This document shows, piece after piece, positions 24,174 to 33,000 of a stretch of 34,251 bases of DNA. Location: the NCBI RefSeq assembly GCF_900088415.1, contig NZ_FLLQ01000018.1, positions 1 to 34,251 of the forward strand. The letters run 5' to 3'. This DNA is from Vibrio mediterranei (lineage in GTDB: Bacteria > Pseudomonadota > Gammaproteobacteria > Enterobacterales > Vibrionaceae). Each line of letters opens with the position of its first letter. Within the stretch, counting starts at the first letter, position 1. The notes below the pieces were generated by a model. That model worked only from the letters and a program-made list of their open reading frames with translations. It had not been told where the DNA came from and ran no database searches. The position numbers and the translations under genes were made by a program.

Positions 24174-24210
24174 CCTTGGGTTCCCTCAACCCCAAGCAAA
24201 ACGAAAAAGG
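24174..24210 (+). promoter_or_regulatory. preQ1-I-type riboswitch controlling yhhQ
   Basis: A compact aptamer fold can be read: stem CTTGGG (24175-24180) / CCCAAG (24191-24196), loop TTCCCTCAAC containing C-rich bases, then an A-rich tail CAAAACGAAAAAGG ending at 24210. This closely follows the preQ1 class I pattern (stem, loop ending AAC, A-rich tail whose GG pairs back to the loop CC to form the H-type pseudoknot). The terminal AAAAAGG is also the ribosome binding site, six bases before the ATG, so ligand binding would hide it. A GAGGC-TGT-GCCTC hairpin precedes it (24160-24172). The product, a queuosine-precursor transporter, fits the ligand. Confidence 0.82.
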
Positions 24211-24216
24211 TACAAT

Positions 24217-24888
24217 ATGAGCCCGTTTTCTCCTGCGCAACAGCGCAAAGCCCTAACATTTTTAGTTCTCTTTCACTTAGTGATTATTGCGTCCAGTAAT
24301 TATCTAGTGCAGCTACCCTTTACTATTTTTGGTTTCCACACCACGTGGGGCGCTTTTACTTTTCCTTTTATCTTCTTAGCGACCGACTTGACCGTCCGTA
24401 TTTTCGGTGCTGGGTTAGCGCGTAGAATCATTTTCCTAGTTATGTTGCCAGCCTTGGCGGTGTCATATGCGCTATCGGTACTGTTCTTTGAAGGTCAGTT
24501 TCAAGGATTGAGTCATCTGGGAGAGTTTAACTTGTTTGTCGCGCGTATTGCGGCGGCAAGTTTTATGGCATATCTATTAGGACAGATTCTTGATGTTCAT
24601 GTATTCAACCGCTTACGTCAAATGAAGCAATGGTGGGTGGCACCGACCTGTTCGACACTATTTGGTAATGCGCTTGATACCTTAGCCTTCTTTGCTATCG
24701 CATTTTACCAGAGTCCAGATCCATTTATGGCTGAACATTGGACAGAAATCGCCTTAGTCGACTACGGCTTTAAGTTGGTGATCAGTCTTGGCTTATTTGT
24801 GCCTATGTATGGTGTGCTATTGAACTTCTTAGTGAAGAAGTTAATCGCGGTAAACCCGAATATTTCGGTTACTGGTGTGAACGTCTAA
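24217..24888 (+). CDS. yhhQ: Queuosine precursor transporter YhhQ
   Basis: A 223-residue inner-membrane protein with about six hydrophobic helices, of the YhhQ/VUT family that imports preQ0/preQ1 for the tRNA modification queuosine. Family features include NYLVQLPFTIFGFHTTWGAFTFPFIFLATDLTVRIFG and the FGNALDTLAFFAIAFY block. The start at 24217 (MSPFSPAQQRKAL) follows AAAAAGG; an upstream in-frame ATG at 24166 would translate through the riboswitch stem. The gene is single and ends at a strong terminator shared with gppA. Confidence 0.93.
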   Translation: MSPFSPAQQRKALTFLVLFHLVIIASSNYLVQLPFTIFGFHTTWGAFTFPFIFLATDLTVRIFGAGLARRIIFLVMLPALAVSYALSVLFFEGQFQGLSHLGEFNLFVARIAAASFMAYLLGQILDVHVFNRLRQMKQWWVAPTCSTLFGNALDTLAFFAIAFYQSPDPFMAEHWTEIALVDYGFKLVISLGLFVPMYGVLLNFLVKKLIAVNPNISVTGVNV

Positions 24889-24901
24889 TCGGCAGACAAA
24901 T

Positions 24902-24936
24902 AAAAAAATCCCGAACCTGATGTTCGGGATTTTTTT
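24902..24936. terminator. Bidirectional terminator between yhhQ and gppA
   Basis: The stem AAAAAAATCCCGAAC / GTTCGGGATTTTTTT with a short loop has seven A and seven T residues at its ends and separates two convergent genes. Confidence 0.95.
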
Positions 24937-24953
24937 AATCTTCATACTATCTG

Positions 24954-26450
24954 TTATAGCGCTTGAATGTCGAGCGGCCAGCCCATGTCGGACTGACGGT
25001 TCGATTCAATTTCTAATTCTGCTGCAGACAATGGGTTTTGCTCTAGCCACAGTTTATCTATCGAAAGGGTAAGTCGATTATCTTTGCATGCTACTGAGAT
25101 ATTCGGCTGTAACTCTCGCTTACGTCTATGAGTGATAATTACCGCTAAACGTAATAGTCGTAGTACACGCTCGGCACTTTTATTTGACAGCGCATGTTGT
25201 GCTGGCAAAGGACTAAGCTGATCCTTATATCGACGTACAACTTCCGCTAACAGGTGTTTTTGTGCACGAGTAAAACCCGGTAAATCCAAGTTGGTTAGTA
25301 AGTACGCACTATGTTCACCAGCCTTTTTGAAATCAAGAGTAAGACCAATTTCATGAAGCTTGGATGCACATTCAAGCAAAGCTGGTGCTTGTGGCTCCTC
25401 GAGCCAGGTATCACCACCACAATCTTTGAGCAGTTGCAGAGCCGTAGTTGCGACCTGTTCGCCATATTCCACATCTAACTGACAGCGCGATTGAACGCTA
25501 TTGATGGTTCGAGCACGGATGTCATCTTGTTGTAATTCTTCGACCATGTCATACACCATGCCTTCGCGCAGTGCGCCTCCGGCCAGTGTCATAGAGTCAA
25601 TGTTAAGAAGTTCAAAGATGGCAATCAGAATGGACAAACCACTAGGGAATACTAGTGCGCGTTCTAGAGTTAGGCCGTCGATATCCAGCTCTTCCAAATG
25701 ATCGGCTTGCATGGCTTGTTTTTGAAGACGCTTTAGTTTGGCATGAGTGATGACTTCATCCATACCTTGAGCCAGCATGATCTCTTGTAGAGCTTGCACG
25801 GTACCACTAGCGCCAACACAAACATCCCAACCAATACGCTGGTAATTGTCGAGAATCGGTGCGAGTGCTTGCTTAGCTCCTTCAATGGCACGTTCAAAGT
25901 TAGCTTTATTAAGCTGACGGTCTTTGAAGTAATGCTCAAGCCAAGTCACGCAGCCCATTTTTAGACTGGTGAGAGCTTTAGGCTCAAAGCCTTCACCAAT
26001 AATAAGCTCTGTACTTGCGCCACCAATATCGACCACTAATCTACGGCCAGTCCCGCCCGAGGTATGGGCGACACCTTTGTAGATGGTTGCAGCTTCTTCT
26101 TCACCACAGATGACTTGTATTGGATAACCAAGAATGTCATTGGCTTTCTCCAAGAAAACATCCACATTGGTCGCGGTTCTCAGAGTCGCGGTCCCAACGA
26201 TACGAATATTTTCTTTCGGGATATCTTGTAGCCTTTCCGCAAAGAGGCTTAAACATTCCCAACCGCGTTGCATCGCTTCTTGGCTAAGCGCTAACTCGGC
26301 ATCTAGACCAGCGGCTAAACGAACTTTCCGTTTAATTTTAGCCATCGTTTGAACACTGCCATCAATATGACGAACCACCAACATATGGAAACTGTTGGAG
26401 CCTAAATCAATGGCAGCGTAGAGTGGCGAAGAATTCACTGCGAGACTCAT
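24954..26450 (-). CDS. gppA: Guanosine-5'-triphosphate,3'-diphosphate pyrophosphatase GppA
   Basis: A 498-residue Ppx/GppA phosphatase that converts pppGpp to ppGpp in the stringent response. The actin-like fold motifs are visible: AAIDLGSNSFHMLVVR (phosphate 1), IVGTATLRTATN, VVDIGGASTELIIG (phosphate 2) and LAGGALREGMVYDM, followed by a C-terminal HD-like region. The length is close to E. coli GppA (494). The order gppA after rhlB with trxA-rho divergent is the same as in E. coli. The gap to rhlB is 19 bases, so the two are likely co-transcribed. Confidence 0.97.
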   Translation of the reverse strand: MSLAVNSSPLYAAIDLGSNSFHMLVVRHIDGSVQTMAKIKRKVRLAAGLDAELALSQEAMQRGWECLSLFAERLQDIPKENIRIVGTATLRTATNVDVFLEKANDILGYPIQVICGEEEAATIYKGVAHTSGGTGRRLVVDIGGASTELIIGEGFEPKALTSLKMGCVTWLEHYFKDRQLNKANFERAIEGAKQALAPILDNYQRIGWDVCVGASGTVQALQEIMLAQGMDEVITHAKLKRLQKQAMQADHLEELDIDGLTLERALVFPSGLSILIAIFELLNIDSMTLAGGALREGMVYDMVEELQQDDIRARTINSVQSRCQLDVEYGEQVATTALQLLKDCGGDTWLEEPQAPALLECASKLHEIGLTLDFKKAGEHSAYLLTNLDLPGFTRAQKHLLAEVVRRYKDQLSPLPAQHALSNKSAERVLRLLRLAVIITHRRKRELQPNISVACKDNRLTLSIDKLWLEQNPLSAAELEIESNRQSDMGWPLDIQAL

Positions 26451-26469
26451 AAATACTGCTTACTTCCTG

Positions 26470-27762
26470 TTAAGATCGTTGCGCTCTTGGCCTTCTTTGA
26501 GGCTTTCTGTTTGACGGTCTTGAGCCACCAGTGTTGGTACGGCGCTGACCTGAGTTACGGCTTTTCAGAACTAGTGGCGCAGGCAGTTCTGTAAGTAGTG
26601 CACTGGAATCGTAGTCTGAGACGGGGATTTGGTGCTCAATGTACTCTTCAATTGCTGGCAAATTGATCGCGTATTCTTCACAAGCAAAGCTGATGGAGTG
26701 ACCACTTGCACCAGCACGGCCAGTACGGCCAATACGGTGAACGTAATCTTCACAATCGTCAGGCAAGTCGTAATTGAATACGTGAGTTACTTGAGGAATA
26801 TGCAGACCACGAGCTGCCACATCGGTCGCAACCAGAATATCGACATCACCACGAGTAAATTGCTCTAGGATTTTCTCACGTTTCTTCTGGGGAACATCAC
26901 CAGTCAGCAGGCCGACACGGTGGCCGTCGGCAGCTAGGTGCCCCCAAACTTTCTCACACTTGTGTTTAGTGTTAGCAAAGATGATAGCGCGGTCTGGCCA
27001 CTCTTCTTCCACGAGTGTCTGTAGCAGAGCCATTTTTTCATTGTTCGATGGGTAGAACAGCTCTTCTTTAATTCGGTGACCAGTTTTTTGCTCTGGCTCG
27101 ACAACGACGTGCTCAGGGTTGTGCATGTGTTCGAATGCCAGTTCTTGAACGCGATAAGACAATGTTGCAGAGAACAGCATGTTCAAACGGTCTTTTGGCT
27201 CAGGCATGCGACGGAACAAAAAGCGAATGTCTTTAATGAAACCAAGATCGAACATGCGGTCGGCTTCATCCAATACCACTGCTTGGATGTTGTTGAGGTT
27301 GAAAACACGCTGTTTGTAGAAATCGATAATACGACCACAGGTACCGATAAGGATATCGACGCCTTCTTCGAGTTTAGCCAGCTGCTTATCGTAGCTGTCG
27401 CCGCCGTAGGCGAGTGCAGTCTTTAGCCCTGTACTCTCAATCAACGGCTTGGCATCGTTTTGGATCTGGATAGCAAGTTCGCGAGTCGGAGCCATGATAA
27501 TCGCACGCGGTTGGTTTGGCTTGCGGCCATCATGTTCTGGCGTTGTTAGTAGGTGATTAAAAGTAGCAGTTAAAAACGCAAGCGTTTTTCCAGTCCCGGT
27601 TTGGGCCTGTCCTGCAATATCTCGGCCGGCGAGCAGTACCGGCAACGCCAAGGCTTGGATAGGGGTACAATACTCGAACCCTTTTTTTTCCAATCCTTCA
27701 ATGATTTGCGGCTGCAAATCTAATTCGGCGAACTTTTGCTCTGTGATATGCGTCTTTTTCAT
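26470..27762 (-). CDS. rhlB: ATP-dependent RNA helicase RhlB
   Basis: A 430-residue DEAD-box helicase, the unwinding component of the RNA degradosome with RNase E. Visible motifs: Q motif (FEYCTPIQALALP), AQTGTGKT (Walker A), PTRELAIQI, TCGRIID, DEAD (LDEADRMFDLGF), SAT (FSATL), and HRIGRTGRAG (motif VI). The C-terminal tail (RNSGQRRTNTGGSRPSNRKPQ) is Arg-rich, as in E. coli RhlB (421), and aids RNA or RNase E binding. The gene is divergent from trxA with a 108-base gap, and is followed by gppA. Confidence 0.97.
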   Translation of the reverse strand: MKKTHITEQKFAELDLQPQIIEGLEKKGFEYCTPIQALALPVLLAGRDIAGQAQTGTGKTLAFLTATFNHLLTTPEHDGRKPNQPRAIIMAPTRELAIQIQNDAKPLIESTGLKTALAYGGDSYDKQLAKLEEGVDILIGTCGRIIDFYKQRVFNLNNIQAVVLDEADRMFDLGFIKDIRFLFRRMPEPKDRLNMLFSATLSYRVQELAFEHMHNPEHVVVEPEQKTGHRIKEELFYPSNNEKMALLQTLVEEEWPDRAIIFANTKHKCEKVWGHLAADGHRVGLLTGDVPQKKREKILEQFTRGDVDILVATDVAARGLHIPQVTHVFNYDLPDDCEDYVHRIGRTGRAGASGHSISFACEEYAINLPAIEEYIEHQIPVSDYDSSALLTELPAPLVLKSRNSGQRRTNTGGSRPSNRKPQRRPRAQRS

Positions 27763-27870
27763 CGGTATAGAATATCAGCTTAAGCTTGCAATACGAAGGT
27801 AAATACATTCCAATAGGAGATCTAATTGTTGGTGATTATCTCATCAATACAAAAAATATCGGAGTGAAAG

Positions 27871-28197
27871 ATGAGTGAAAAGATTTTGCAGCTGACGGAT
27901 GACGGTTTTGAAACTGACGTAATTAACGCTGCAGGCCCGGTTCTTGTTGACTTCTGGGCGGAGTGGTGTGGTCCTTGTAAAATGATTGCCCCAATCCTCG
28001 ATGAAATCGCAGATGAGTACGAAGGCAAACTCACTATCGGTAAACTTAACATTGACCAAAACGCAGGTACTCCACCTAAGTTTGGTATTCGCGGTATCCC
28101 AACGCTACTTCTTTTCAAAGATGGTGGCGTAGCAGCAACGAAAGTTGGTGCGCTATCAAAGACTCAACTTAAAGAGTTCTTGGATGCGAATCTATAA
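27871..28197 (+). CDS. trxA: Thioredoxin 1
   Basis: A 108-residue thioredoxin that reduces disulfides in cytosolic enzymes such as ribonucleotide reductase. The active site WCGPCK has Cys33 and Cys36, preceded by VLVDFWAE, and the cis-proline loop GIRGIPTLLLF is present. The length matches E. coli TrxA. The start follows ATCGGAG. It is divergent from rhlB and ends at a strong terminator before rho. Confidence 0.98.
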   Translation: MSEKILQLTDDGFETDVINAAGPVLVDFWAEWCGPCKMIAPILDEIADEYEGKLTIGKLNIDQNAGTPPKFGIRGIPTLLLFKDGGVAATKVGALSKTQLKEFLDANL

Positions 28198-28208
28198 TGA
28201 AAAGTAAC

Positions 28209-28249
28209 GAAAACCGTGTATCTTAACAAATACACGGTTTTGTTTTTTT
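28209..28249 (+). terminator. Terminator of trxA
   Basis: The stem AAAACCGTGTA / TACACGGTTTT with a ten-base loop runs into TGTTTTTTT. It lies 12 bases after the trxA stop and separates it from rho. Confidence 0.93.
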
Positions 28250-28389
28250 CAAAGCTAGACTAGACTCAGTTTTAGTGATAATTTATCGCACGTTAAATAA
28301 ACAAGTGTTCACTTCTTGGTCGATCCTGAGACCAAATCCTTCTTAACAACAAAACAGATCCTATTTTGACTAAACAAACATCCACCACA
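28250..28389 (+). promoter_or_regulatory. rho leader region
   Basis: This 140-base stretch between the trxA terminator and rho must hold the rho promoter and leader. A hairpin TTGGTC / GACCAA with an eight-base loop lies at 28316-28335, and a GATAAT at 28277-28282 may be the -10 element. In E. coli rho represses itself in its leader (rhoL); nothing here proves that, and no leader peptide was identified. Confidence 0.35.
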
Positions 28390-29649
28390 ATGAACTTAAC
28401 AGAATTGAAGAACAGACCTGTTTCTGAGCTCGTTAAACTTGGCGAATCTCTTGGTCTGGAAAATTTAGCTCGTCTGCGTAAGCAAGACATCATTTTCGCC
28501 ATCTTAAAAGCCCATGCGAAAAGTGGTGAAGATATCTTTGGTGACGGGGTCTTAGAGATTCTTCAAGACGGTTTTGGTTTCCTGCGTAGCGCAGACAGCT
28601 CGTACCTTGCGGGTCCAGACGACATTTATGTTTCTCCAAGTCAGATTCGTCGTTTTAACCTTCGCACAGGTGACTCAATCGCTGGTAAAATTCGTCCACC
28701 AAAAGACGGTGAGCGCTATTTTGCTCTGCTAAAAGTTAACACGGTTAATGACGACAAACCTGATAACGCACGTAATAAGATTCTATTTGAAAACCTAACA
28801 CCTCTACATGCGAATGAGCGCATGACAATGGAGCGTGGTAACGGTTCAACAGAAGATATTACCGCTCGTGTTCTTGACCTTGCATCACCAATTGGTAAAG
28901 GTCAGCGTGGTCTGATTGTTGCTCCGCCAAAAGCGGGTAAGACAATGTTGCTTCAGAACATCGCTCAGAGCATCGCTCACAACCACCCTGAATGTGAATT
29001 GATGGTTCTACTTATCGATGAGCGTCCAGAGGAAGTAACAGAGATGCAGCGCCTAGTTAAAGGTGAAGTTGTTGCATCGACGTTTGATGAGCCAGCATCT
29101 CGTCACGTTCAAGTTGCTGAGATGGTGATTGAGAAAGCGAAGCGTCTTGTTGAACACAAGAAAGATGTGGTTATCCTACTAGACTCTATCACTCGTCTAG
29201 CGCGTGCATACAACACAGTAGTACCTTCTTCTGGTAAGGTTCTTACTGGTGGTGTTGATGCTAACGCATTGCATCGTCCAAAGCGTTTCTTCGGCGCGGC
29301 TCGTAATGTAGAAGAAGGCGGAAGCCTAACTATCATCGCAACGGCACTGGTTGATACTGGTTCTAAGATGGATGAAGTTATCTACGAAGAGTTTAAAGGT
29401 ACAGGTAACATGGAACTGCACCTAAACCGTAAGATTGCTGAAAAACGTGTTTTCCCTGCGATCGATTTCAACCGTTCAGGCACACGTCGCGAAGAGCTAC
29501 TGACTAAGTCGGATGAGCTACAGAAAATGTGGATTCTACGTAAGATTGTTCATCCTATGGGCGAAACAGACGCAATGGAGTTCCTCATTGATAAGTTAGC
29601 AATGACGAAGACGAACGATGAGTTCTTTGATGCGATGCGTCGTCAGTAA
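28390..29649 (+). CDS. rho: Transcription termination factor Rho
   Basis: A 419-residue hexameric RNA helicase that ends transcription at unstructured C-rich RNA. The N-terminus MNLTELKNRPVSELVKLG, the primary RNA-binding domain (GEDIFGDGVLEILQDGFGFLRS), Walker A (APPKAGKT), Walker B (VVILLDSITRLARAYN), the Q loop (VLTGGVDANALHRPKRFFGAARN) and the R loop region match E. coli Rho almost residue for residue (419). I chose the ATG at 28390 on this match; a TTG eight codons earlier (28366) is in frame, but neither start has a strong ribosome binding site. Confidence 0.98.
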   Translation: MNLTELKNRPVSELVKLGESLGLENLARLRKQDIIFAILKAHAKSGEDIFGDGVLEILQDGFGFLRSADSSYLAGPDDIYVSPSQIRRFNLRTGDSIAGKIRPPKDGERYFALLKVNTVNDDKPDNARNKILFENLTPLHANERMTMERGNGSTEDITARVLDLASPIGKGQRGLIVAPPKAGKTMLLQNIAQSIAHNHPECELMVLLIDERPEEVTEMQRLVKGEVVASTFDEPASRHVQVAEMVIEKAKRLVEHKKDVVILLDSITRLARAYNTVVPSSGKVLTGGVDANALHRPKRFFGAARNVEEGGSLTIIATALVDTGSKMDEVIYEEFKGTGNMELHLNRKIAEKRVFPAIDFNRSGTRREELLTKSDELQKMWILRKIVHPMGETDAMEFLIDKLAMTKTNDEFFDAMRRQ

Positions 29650-29682
29650 TACATTTTAAGCTGACAGCAAATCTCAGATTTT

Positions 29683-29714
29683 AAACGTCACCCAATATGG
29701 GTGGCGTTTTTGTT
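29683..29714 (+). terminator. Terminator of rho
   Basis: The stem AAACGTCACCCA / TGGGTGGCGTTT (one G-U) with loop ATA continues into TTTTTG. It stops transcription about 35 bases after the rho stop codon. Confidence 0.88.
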
Positions 29715-29768
29715 TGCACTTAACCTCTTTCCAGCGCACAATATCAAAAGTGTTAACAGGAGGTTAAT

Positions 29769-30767
29769 ATGCTACAAGGATGGTTAGCGTCTCTTCTCCT
29801 AGTATTTGCTGCGTTGTTGTCGCAGCCAGCATTCGCGTCGAAGGAGATGACGCAACAAGAAGTCAATCAATGGATCAGCAATCCTATTGTTCAGCAGAAA
29901 GTCACTGAATATATGGATCTGGTGATGAAGGACGACATTGACGGATTAAAGTTTGCTCTCAATCGTTTGGCTCTACCTCAACAAGAGGTAGCTCGGTATG
30001 TGCTGTTGCAAGAAATCGAGCAGCGCAGCATCATCTTGACGCCTAAAATGGCGATTTTCGTAAAAAGTCAGAAATCTCTTCCTACGACCTATACCATGCT
30101 GGAGCGTGGCGATGGTTACGAGTTTTCGATACCCGCCTTTAATTATCCTGCCATCTCTGCGCGTCTGATCAAAAGCTGGAATAGCGATCAAAAAACTTTG
30201 GAGTTCATACTACAAGTCGAGCGAGAAGAGCTTGTTTTGCGAGACTGGTTATCTGAAGGGACGGATTACGATAGACAAATTCGTGAAGATCTATTAGTTC
30301 GTGAGTTTGATAGTTTGTCACCAGAAGCCAACGCCTATTTGACCAAGCAACTGACTGAAGCAACGATTACAGAATGGCTACCTTCAACTCGAGTATTGGT
30401 GCGTATGGCGCAGGTCAATCAGGATGAAAAGTTGTATGAACTGCTGTGGAAAATGCGTGCAGACTACCATAGCCAAGCTGAGCTTGAACGTTTGGCCCAA
30501 GTGAAGTCTCCATTTGCGATGCATCAGATCATGTTAGCATCTCGCAACCCTAGCTTAAAACAACAAGCCATTACAGAATTGGCAAGCATTAATCCATTGC
30601 CTGAAAACGTAAAGAATTTTCTTGTCGCCCGTATGACAAGTGTTGATGATGCCAGTTTCGTTGCCACTCAATTAGCGCAAAATGGTCATAGTGGTTGGGT
30701 TAGAGATGTCGCTTCGTCAAATAGCCAAGTGAAAGCTAGCTTAATTCTGCAGGCGTTGTCCAACTAG
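29769..30767 (+). CDS. Secreted helical protein of unknown function
   Basis: A 332-residue protein that I do not recognise. The N-terminus is a clear Sec signal peptide (MLQGWLASLLLVFAALLSQPAFA, cut near residue 23), so the mature part is periplasmic or exported; there is no lipobox. The rest is predicted by eye to be mostly helical, with repeated Leu- and Gln-rich stretches of about 30-40 residues in the C-terminal half (VRMAQVNQDEKLYELLWKM, LERLAQVKSPFAMHQIMLAS, LVARMTSVDDASFVATQLAQ) that recall HEAT- or TPR-like solenoids. No catalytic motif is seen. The ribosome binding site AGGAGG is strong. It is a single gene between the rho terminator and ubiD. Confidence 0.85.
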   Translation: MLQGWLASLLLVFAALLSQPAFASKEMTQQEVNQWISNPIVQQKVTEYMDLVMKDDIDGLKFALNRLALPQQEVARYVLLQEIEQRSIILTPKMAIFVKSQKSLPTTYTMLERGDGYEFSIPAFNYPAISARLIKSWNSDQKTLEFILQVEREELVLRDWLSEGTDYDRQIREDLLVREFDSLSPEANAYLTKQLTEATITEWLPSTRVLVRMAQVNQDEKLYELLWKMRADYHSQAELERLAQVKSPFAMHQIMLASRNPSLKQQAITELASINPLPENVKNFLVARMTSVDDASFVATQLAQNGHSGWVRDVASSNSQVKASLILQALSN

Positions 30768-30853
30768 TATCGTCCATTGTTTGAAGCGCAAATTTCACTC
30801 ATAGGTGGGTTTGCGTATATAATGCGTGCATCTTTCAAGGCGATGTTACCCCT

Positions 30854-32719
30854 ATGAATTTTAAGGATTTACGAGACTTTATTCAGCACTTGGAAAGCCA
30901 AGGGCTACTTAAACGCATTTCTCACCCTGTCGACCCAGACTATGAAATGACTGAGATCAGTGATCGCACATTGCGAGCGGGTGGTCCGGCATTATTGTTT
31001 GAAAACCCCATTGGCTATGATATTCCTGTGCTAACCAATTTGTTTGGTACTTCTGAACGAGTAGCCATCGGTATGGGGCGCCAGCAAGTCTCGGAGCTTC
31101 GTGAAGTCGGTAAGTTATTGGCTTACCTAAAAGAGCCTGAGCCACCGAGAGGGTTTAAAGATGCGATCGATAAGATTCCTGTCTTTAAACAAGTCCTCAA
31201 TATGCCAGTTAAAAGACTACGCAAGGCAAAGTGCCAAGAAATAGTTTGGCAAGGTGAAGAGGTCGATCTTGATAAAATTCCAGTAATGAGCTGCTGGCCA
31301 GACGATGTTGCGCCATTACTCACTTGGGGGCTGACCGTAACCAAAGGGCCAAATAAGAAACGACAAAACTTGGGCATTTACCGTCAACAAAAGATTGCCA
31401 AGAATAAAATCATTATGCGCTGGCTTGCTCACCGAGGTGGAGCGTTGGACCTGCGTGATTGGATGGAAACCAATCCAGGTAAACCTTTTCCAGTCTCGGT
31501 TGCCTTTGGTGCTGACCCCGCCACTATCTTAGGGGCGGTAACTCCTGTACCAGATACGTTGTCAGAGTACGCGTTTGCTGGTTTATTACGGGGTGAAAAA
31601 ACCGAAGTGGTCAAATCCATTAGTAACGATTTAGAGGTTCCAGCGAGTGCAGAGATCGTTCTTGAAGGCTACATTGACCCCAATGAGTTTGCGGATGAGG
31701 GACCTTATGGTGATCACACGGGTTACTACAACGAAGTAGAAAAACACCATGTGTTTACCATTACTCACGTTACTATGCGTCAGAGTCCTATCTATCACAG
31801 CACGTATACTGGACGTCCACCTGATGAGCCTGCTGTATTGGGTGTGGCGCTTAATGAAGTTTTTGTGCCAATTTTACAAAAGCAATTTCCTGAAATAGAA
31901 GATTTTTATCTTCCACCGGAAGGTTGCTCGTACCGTATGGCAGTGGTGACTATAAAGAAACAATATCCCGGTCATGCTAAACGAGTGATGATGGGAGTGT
32001 GGTCATTCCTGCGACAATTTATGTATACCAAGTTTGTCATTGTGTGCGATGAGAGTGTTAACGCTCGTAATTGGACTGATGTCACTCAGGCCATGAATGA
32101 GCATATGTTGCCAGGTCGAGATACGTTGATGATTGAAAGCACCCCCATTGACTCGTTGGATTTCGCCTCTCCGGTGGTTGGGCTTGGTTCCAAGATGGGA
32201 TTGGATGCGACGATAAAGTGGGATGCAGAAGTTGCTCTTGGTGAGAATAAGTTTGGACCTTCAGGTACCATCGAAACCGCTCATGCATTTGATGAAAATG
32301 CATTGAAAAGCGATATAGTTGCTCAGTATCCTGAAGTTATAGATTTGTATGTTGCGCCTGGAACAGGTACAAGTCGTATGGTGTTACTAACATTAAATAA
32401 GCAACGCGCAGGTCAGGCCGTGGAAGTAATGAAGGGTATTGCTGAATCGGTTGCTTGCTACTTTGACGTTAAGTTTATGGTAGCGTGTGATGAAGACGTC
32501 AATGTTAGAGACTGGAATGACGTAATCTGGGCAATTACTACAAGAATGGATCCTGCTCGTGATACTGTCATGACCAACGATGTGAGTTCTCGAGCACTAT
32601 TAGACGCCACCAACAAGCTGGAAACAGAAGTTGAGCGGGAGTGGGGTATTCCAATAAAGAAAGATCCGCAATTGGTCGAGAAGATAGACGCTATTTGGGA
32701 TCAGCTTAATATCTTATGA
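30854..32719 (+). CDS. ubiD: 4-hydroxy-3-polyprenylbenzoate decarboxylase UbiD with internal duplication
   Basis: A prenylated-FMN decarboxylase of the ubiquinone pathway. Residues 1 to about 465 follow E. coli UbiD closely, including RQNLGIYRQQ, SVAFGADPATILGAVTPVPD and the catalytic region VLEGYIDPNEFADEGPYGDHTGYYNEV. At 621 residues it is about 124 longer than E. coli UbiD (497). The extra part looks like a second copy of the C-terminal domain: FPEIEDFYL...TKFVIVCDESVNARNWTDV (from residue 345) is echoed by YPEVIDLYV...VKFMVACDEDVNVRDWNDV (from 492). The second copy, not the first, carries the E. coli-like WAITTRMDPARDT and the REWGIPIKKDP tail. It overlaps the ferredoxin start by four bases (ATGA). 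Confidence 0.95.
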   Translation: MNFKDLRDFIQHLESQGLLKRISHPVDPDYEMTEISDRTLRAGGPALLFENPIGYDIPVLTNLFGTSERVAIGMGRQQVSELREVGKLLAYLKEPEPPRGFKDAIDKIPVFKQVLNMPVKRLRKAKCQEIVWQGEEVDLDKIPVMSCWPDDVAPLLTWGLTVTKGPNKKRQNLGIYRQQKIAKNKIIMRWLAHRGGALDLRDWMETNPGKPFPVSVAFGADPATILGAVTPVPDTLSEYAFAGLLRGEKTEVVKSISNDLEVPASAEIVLEGYIDPNEFADEGPYGDHTGYYNEVEKHHVFTITHVTMRQSPIYHSTYTGRPPDEPAVLGVALNEVFVPILQKQFPEIEDFYLPPEGCSYRMAVVTIKKQYPGHAKRVMMGVWSFLRQFMYTKFVIVCDESVNARNWTDVTQAMNEHMLPGRDTLMIESTPIDSLDFASPVVGLGSKMGLDATIKWDAEVALGENKFGPSGTIETAHAFDENALKSDIVAQYPEVIDLYVAPGTGTSRMVLLTLNKQRAGQAVEVMKGIAESVACYFDVKFMVACDEDVNVRDWNDVIWAITTRMDPARDTVMTNDVSSRALLDATNKLETEVEREWGIPIKKDPQLVEKIDAIWDQLNIL

Positions 32720-32988
32720 CCAAGCATGTAAGGCTAAAGCCTCAGAATCTTGAATTTACGGTGAGTGATGGGGAAACCATCTTAGAGGCAGCGCTCAACC
32801 AAAACCTCGCGTTTCCACATCGATGCCGAGTCGGGGCCTGTGCTTCTTGCTTATGTCGAATAGAGTCAGGACAAGTCAGTTATGACTTAGAGCCAATGTT
32901 AACTGAAAAAGAAAAACAGCAAGGTTGGATGTTCTCTTGCCTTGCTTATGCTGAAAGCGATCTGGTGATTACTTTCAGTGACGAATAA
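32716..32988 (+). CDS. [2Fe-2S] ferredoxin, plant type
   Basis: A 90-residue ferredoxin with the plant-type cluster pattern: Cys37-x4-Cys42-x2-Cys45 and Cys75 (CRVGACASC and SCLAYAESD). It starts at the ATGA overlap with ubiD and is followed after 12 bases by fre, so the three form one unit. In related reductases (for example phenol hydroxylase reductase or LuxG relatives with a ferredoxin domain) the ferredoxin and flavin reductase are one chain; here they are separate. Its likely partner is the Fre protein; the final electron acceptor is unknown. Confidence 0.93.
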   Translation: MTKHVRLKPQNLEFTVSDGETILEAALNQNLAFPHRCRVGACASCLCRIESGQVSYDLEPMLTEKEKQQGWMFSCLAYAESDLVITFSDE

Positions 32989-33000
32989 AAGAGATAAAAC

